This document shows positions 51,048 to 54,097 of a stretch of DNA of 54,097 bases, piece after piece. Positions within the stretch are counted from its first letter, which is position 1. Every line of letters starts with the position of its first letter. The position numbers and the translations under genes are program-made. Below the pieces are notes generated by a model. That model worked only from the letters and a program-made list of their open reading frames with translations, was not told the DNA's origin and ran no database searches. Source of the stretch: a virus; IMG/VR virus record IMGVR_UViG_3300021197_000450, positions 1 through 54,097 of that record; one strand, written 5' to 3'.

Positions 51048-51876
51048 TCATTCTAATTAAATTCATATAGTCTTCTCTGGCATCACCTGTAACTGGCGAT
51101 CTACGATTACAAGTCTGACATGCAGGAAGACCTTTTCTTGAATTCTCACAGAAATGTTTTTTTCTGTAACCATTTAAATTCTCATTATAATTAATAAACT
51201 CTTCAATGTTTTCTTCAAAGATGTTACCTAGTATAAGAGGATTCCAGTCATCACAGCATAGATTATAATTACCATTCCAGTCAATATACATATTATACAC
51301 TAATTTAGCACATGCATTATCCTCAAATTCATCAAAAGTATTTTCGCCTAGAAATCCAGCACGATTTGTCATTCCCTCTTTGCTACCTGTAAGTCCCCTG
51401 CGAACACTCTTGCCTTTTGTAAATTGATCAAAATTTAATCCATAGTCAGGTTTTCTGATCAATCGAATATTAGAATATTCATTATACTTTTCAATAATGC
51501 GATTGGCTTCAGATTCATCAGGTGTGTATATATCATATGAAAAACGAACCCTAGCATCGTTAAAAAACTTTTTTAAGTCATCTATTTTCTTACCATTTGT
51601 CGTGACTTGCACTCGATAGTTGGGTTCATTTTCTAAAAAAATATCTAAAATTTCATCAAAGTTTTTTGTGAGCGTAGGTTCACCTCGCCCAGCAAAAATA
51701 ACTTTGCCTTTAAAATGTAAATTGTCTAGTTGGTTCTTAATTTCTCTGGCAGTGTCAAGTGACATATGTAGATTCTGATTAGGATAACCATGTGCCCTTG
51801 GGCAGAAACTGCACTGTAGATTGCACAATTCTGTTGGATTAATCTCTATGTACTTGACAAAGTTAAAGTAGTTCAT
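51037..51876 (-). CDS. Radical SAM protein with SPASM-like C-terminus
   Basis: The 279-residue product has the CxxxCxxC cluster motif in LCNLQCSFCPRA (Cys18, 22, 25) for a [4Fe-4S] cluster that cleaves S-adenosylmethionine. GRGEPTL stands for the SAM-binding GGEP motif, VTTNG follows. The C-terminal part (NLCCDDWNPLILGNIFEE, HFCENSRKGLPACQTCNRR) is rich in Cys like SPASM/twitch domains that bind auxiliary clusters. Such enzymes mature peptides or modify sugars. The start is ATG 51876, overlapping the stop of a Tyr-rich 62-residue protein as TAATG. A glycosyltransferase and GMP reductase gene lie in the same operon. No substrate can be assigned. Confidence 0.85.
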   Translation of the reverse strand: MNYFNFVKYIEINPTELCNLQCSFCPRAHGYPNQNLHMSLDTAREIKNQLDNLHFKGKVIFAGRGEPTLTKNFDEILDIFLENEPNYRVQVTTNGKKIDDLKKFFNDARVRFSYDIYTPDESEANRIIEKYNEYSNIRLIRKPDYGLNFDQFTKGKSVRRGLTGSKEGMTNRAGFLGENTFDEFEDNACAKLVYNMYIDWNGNYNLCCDDWNPLILGNIFEENIEEFINYNENLNGYRKKHFCENSRKGLPACQTCNRRSPVTGDAREDYMNLIRMNEM

Positions 51877-52064
51877 TAATACCAATCACTTGCTAATTTT
51901 CGATCATCAAGGTACTCGGAGTACCCGTCAAGATTACTTTTAATTTCATTCATATCATAATAGTTAATATACTCTTCATCATATGTAGCCTGTGATTCCA
52001 TTCGACAAAGTGCTTTAAACTGCTTTTTTTGCTTTGTGTTGTTCAGGCGTGCCTTCAAAGACAT
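51876..52064 (-). CDS. Small Tyr-rich protein upstream of radical SAM gene
   Basis: The 62-residue product starts MSLKARLNNTKQKKQFKALC (from ATG 52064; ATG 52076 gives four more residues). The N-terminal half is basic, the C-terminal half acidic with seven Tyr, ending KLASDWY. No known family. It overlaps the glycosyltransferase gene by about ten bases and the radical SAM gene by one. It might be an ordinary small phage protein, or a peptide substrate of the neighbouring enzyme; the latter is speculation. Confidence 0.6.
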   Translation of the reverse strand: MSLKARLNNTKQKKQFKALCRMESQATYDEEYINYYDMNEIKSNLDGYSEYLDDRKLASDWY

Positions 52065-52693
52065 ATTTTTTTCCATTCAAATGTTATAATATCGTGCTTA
52101 TGCCAATCTAATGGATTATCCGAGATTGTCAATGATTTTTCAAACTGTTTATACTCAATTATTTGATCAGGTATGTGTGTATAGTTTTTCTGCACTACAG
52201 CTTTGCCTGCTCGTAGTTCCATACCCGAGAAGACTTTCATTAGTTTATTCTCTAAATGAAAGTCTCCCCATCTTATACCATTAAATCTTTCATCATATCC
52301 ACCAACCATAAGAAAGTATTTTACAGGAATAGTGTATTGATTTTCAGCAATCTTTACATATTCATTTTCTTCATAGTCGATAGTTTCTTGGATACGTTCT
52401 AATGCAAAGGGCAAAAAGACGTGATCCAAATCTAAAAAAGTTGCCCATTCTGTTTTACACATTACAGCAGCTAAGTTTCTAGCTGCATGAGAGTTAAAGC
52501 CAACATCCTCTTTGAGTCGATACAGAGTTATATTCTCTGTATCAAACTCTTGTAACACATCTTTTGCTGGGTATTTTTGAGAAGCATCATCAACTACAAT
52601 TAAATTACTGAAGTAGTCTCTGTTGAAATTATTCTCAATAAAGATTTGTAAGTATCCTGGATTATCATAGTATGTTGTAATTAATGTGTTCAT
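52055..52693 (-). CDS. Glycosyltransferase family 2-like protein
   Basis: The 212-residue product has a GT-A fold of the GT2 kind. The N-terminal strand is NTLITTYYDNPGYLQIFIEN, LIVVDDAS holds the nucleotide-binding Asp pair, RNLAA follows, TFLDLDHVFL holds the metal-binding DxD-like motif (about 88-91), and GGYDERFNGIRWGDFHLENK is the acceptor-side GGyDE..g...ED block. Donor sugar and acceptor are unknown. It overlaps GMP reductase as ATGA and the small Tyr-rich gene by about ten bases. It is probably soluble, without transmembrane helix. Confidence 0.8.
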   Translation of the reverse strand: MNTLITTYYDNPGYLQIFIENNFNRDYFSNLIVVDDASQKYPAKDVLQEFDTENITLYRLKEDVGFNSHAARNLAAVMCKTEWATFLDLDHVFLPFALERIQETIDYEENEYVKIAENQYTIPVKYFLMVGGYDERFNGIRWGDFHLENKLMKVFSGMELRAGKAVVQKNYTHIPDQIIEYKQFEKSLTISDNPLDWHKHDIITFEWKKICL

Positions 52694-53895
52694 TCATTTC
52701 CAAAAACAGTGTTGACTTGATTATTAACTAGAACAAATTTAGCATTTCTTTGAATTTTAGTTAACTTTATTACATTGACATATGTACATGCCGATCTAAT
52801 ACCACCTAACAAATCATCAATAGTATTTTGAAGAGGGCCTTTATATTTTACTAAAACTTCTTTTCCTTCTGCCGCACGATAGTTTTTTAAACCACCGCTG
52901 TGCTTTTCATTTGCAGTTAAGGAAGACATGCCATAAAATTTTACAAACTTATTTTCATCAATAATAGGCACCCAGCCATTTCCTTCAGGATGCTGCATGA
53001 CTTCACTACTCTGCTCATATTTTGTGATAATCTCGCCTCCGCCCTCATCATGTCCAGCAAGCATACCTCCAAGCATAACAAAATCTGCACCAGCAACGAA
53101 AGCTTTTGCTACATCACCAGGATTAGTGCAGCCTCCATCAGCACATACATACATTCTTCGTTTGTTTGTCAATACTCGTTTGTTAATTTTTTCAGCTTCT
53201 TCGGCAACTTCTAAGATTGTAGACAGTTGAGGATAGCCAATTCCTGATTTTATTCTTGTTGTGCAAACACTACCAGGTCCAATTCCAACTTTGATACAGT
53301 TTGCACCTGCATAGAAAAGATCAGCGGCGATTCCTGAAGTTACAACATTTCCAACCATAATAAATGTTGAATCACCACACAAATCTCTGACTTGGCGCAC
53401 AAAATCAGTAACTCTTTTTAAATAACCATTTGGAGTATCAATACAAATTTTGTTAAATTTTTCTTTATGTTGTCGCACTCTTTCTAAGTCATCCGCAGAA
53501 ATGCCAACAGTCAAGAAATAGTTAGAAGCGTCTTCAATCTTATCCAATTTTTCATCAGAATATGATTTGTTAATTGCTGTCAACATATTATTCTTAGCCA
53601 TACGCTCGGCAACTTCAAGAGTGCCGACGCCATCCATGTTTGCTGCAATGATAGGTACACAAGTAAAAGAGTTTTCCGTGATGTCCTTACCGTAGGGTTT
53701 ACCTGTATTTTCGTCCACAAACTTCTCAAATGCGGTCGCTGTTGTAAAAGGAACTTCAAGTTTAACATTTTGTCTGGACAAAACGTCTGCTGCATTTCGC
53801 TTGTCTCTAAATTTCCCAGCCTCTTCTCCTTCAGACGGTACAATTAAAACATCAGAGAAGTCTAGCTTAATTTCATTAGAGAGAAATTTTTTCAT
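52690..53895 (-). CDS. guaC: GMP reductase
   Basis: The 401-residue product is of the IMP dehydrogenase/GMP reductase family. KVGIGPGSVCTTRIKSGIGY holds the catalytic Cys211, then CADGGCTNPGDVAKAF, ADFVMLGGMLAGHDEGGGEI and FYGMSS. The C-terminal LQNTIDDLLGGIRSACTYVN and VLVNNQVNTVFGN follow the E. coli GuaC end (ENTARDILGGLRSACTYVG, ENRIFNN), which separates it from IMP dehydrogenase. There is no CBS domain. GMP reductase converts GMP with NADPH to IMP and ammonia. The start is ATG 53895 after AAGGA. Compared with E. coli GuaC (347 residues) it has an insert around residues 55-75. It overlaps the upstream oxygenase-like gene by 20 bases. Confidence 0.92.
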   Translation of the reverse strand: MKKFLSNEIKLDFSDVLIVPSEGEEAGKFRDKRNAADVLSRQNVKLEVPFTTATAFEKFVDENTGKPYGKDITENSFTCVPIIAANMDGVGTLEVAERMAKNNMLTAINKSYSDEKLDKIEDASNYFLTVGISADDLERVRQHKEKFNKICIDTPNGYLKRVTDFVRQVRDLCGDSTFIMVGNVVTSGIAADLFYAGANCIKVGIGPGSVCTTRIKSGIGYPQLSTILEVAEEAEKINKRVLTNKRRMYVCADGGCTNPGDVAKAFVAGADFVMLGGMLAGHDEGGGEIITKYEQSSEVMQHPEGNGWVPIIDENKFVKFYGMSSLTANEKHSGGLKNYRAAEGKEVLVKYKGPLQNTIDDLLGGIRSACTYVNVIKLTKIQRNAKFVLVNNQVNTVFGNE

Positions 53896-54097
53896 TTTGA
53901 GGGTTCCTTTTTGTCGCATCAAATTCAAAAGTAATAGCATCATATTTAGACTCTTTGAAACAGCAATGTCTGTGATATAAATTATCCACAAAAATCAAAA
54001 GTTCATTTGGCTCAGGATAATATTCTATAATTTCTCCTGGTCGATTTTCTATTTGAATTAAATTTACTTTTGGGTCCGTTTTTAGATAATATATACC
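53876..54097 (-). CDS. C-terminal part of a 2OG oxygenase-like protein (start beyond right edge)
   Basis: The frame is open from the right edge to TAA at 53876-53878 and codes 73 residues. PNELLIFVDNLYHRHCCFKE followed by SKYDAITFEF looks like the end of a double-stranded beta-helix oxygenase: a turn 'P..N.LLIF', a distal metal His and a final strand with a basic residue. GIYYLKTDPKVNLIQIENRP upstream would be the preceding strands. The HxD motif would be beyond the edge, so the call is tentative. It overlaps GMP reductase by 20 bases in another frame. Confidence 0.6.
   Translation of the reverse strand, partial: GIYYLKTDPKVNLIQIENRPGEIIEYYPEPNELLIFVDNLYHRHCCFKESKYDAITFEFDATKRNPQNEKISL

Noticed and set aside
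52100-52130. TTGACA on the minus strand near the end of the glycosyltransferase gene
   Set aside because: There is no acceptable -10 at 16-18 bases; only a TAGATT-like hexamer.
1-54097. tRNA genes, CRISPR arrays, insertion sequences, integrase or attachment sites
   Set aside because: The window is almost fully coding with gaps under 100 bases. I saw no cloverleaf, spaced repeats, transposase or integrase motifs. The direct repeats found all lie within fibre-type genes.

Overview
The window is the morphogenesis half of a T4-type (Straboviridae-like) myovirus genome. It is AT-rich, almost fully coding and tightly overlapped. Nearly every T4 head, neck, tail and baseplate gene can be named: gp20, 67, 68, 21, 22, 23, 16, 17, 18, 19, 15, 14, 13, 8, 6, 25, 5, 27, 53, 48, 4, 26, 29. 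Sequence character (a gp32 without zinc cysteines, Asp-Ser-rich modular fibres, a DUF4815-type giant protein, several 2-oxoglutarate/Fe oxygenases) points to the marine T4-like phages that infect cyanobacteria or SAR11-like alphaproteobacteria. No photosynthesis gene is present here, so the host is not resolved.

Layout. Positions 1-43966 are one long minus-strand block. Read in its own direction it starts with the tail-tube cap and baseplate (gp48, gp53, gp27, a gp5 split over several genes, gp25, gp6, gp7-position gene, gp8, a 1673-residue giant). Next come structural and fibre genes with two host-like enzymes, a glycosyltransferase and a 2OG oxygenase. The neck follows (gp13-14-15), then an asparagine-synthetase-like gene, terminase (gp16-gp17), sheath and tube (gp18-gp19), portal (gp20), the prohead core, protease and capsid set (gp67-68-21-22-23), a second tube-fold protein, and finally the recombination operon uvsY-phosphoribosyltransferase-uvsW (uvsW runs off the left edge). 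Positions 44023-49317 are on the plus strand: 2OG oxygenase, gp4, sulfotransferase, a conserved unknown, a third tube-fold protein, gp26 with a frameshift extension, and the gp29 tape-measure/hub protein. Positions 49391-54097 return to the minus strand: a partial oxygenase, GMP reductase, glycosyltransferase, a small Tyr-rich protein, radical SAM enzyme, gp33, two small overlapping genes and gp32.

Regulation can be read from the sequence. Copies of the T4 late-promoter octamer TATAAATA lie in most of the gaps before morphogenesis operons, and the late coactivator gp33 is encoded in the window. Sigma70-type promoters instead precede gp32 and uvsY, the replication and recombination genes. Hairpin terminators follow gp23, gp19 and the convergent gp29/gp32 pair.

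The strongest unusual signals are these. (1) A probable programmed -1 ribosomal frameshift at the end of gp26, a T8 run directly before the stop, would make a gp26 extension like the G/GT tail chaperones; a 17-bp RNA hairpin lies just downstream. (2) Two late promoters face each other 15 bp apart between the two structural blocks. (3) Late promoters are overlapped by the terminator of the preceding gene at two sites. (4) The cell-puncturing device is divided into separate OB-fold, lysozyme-like, amidase and beta-helix genes. (5) An accessory metabolic set is embedded among virion genes: GMP reductase, sulfotransferase, asparagine-synthetase-like protein, radical SAM, phosphoribosyltransferase, oxygenases and glycosyltransferases.
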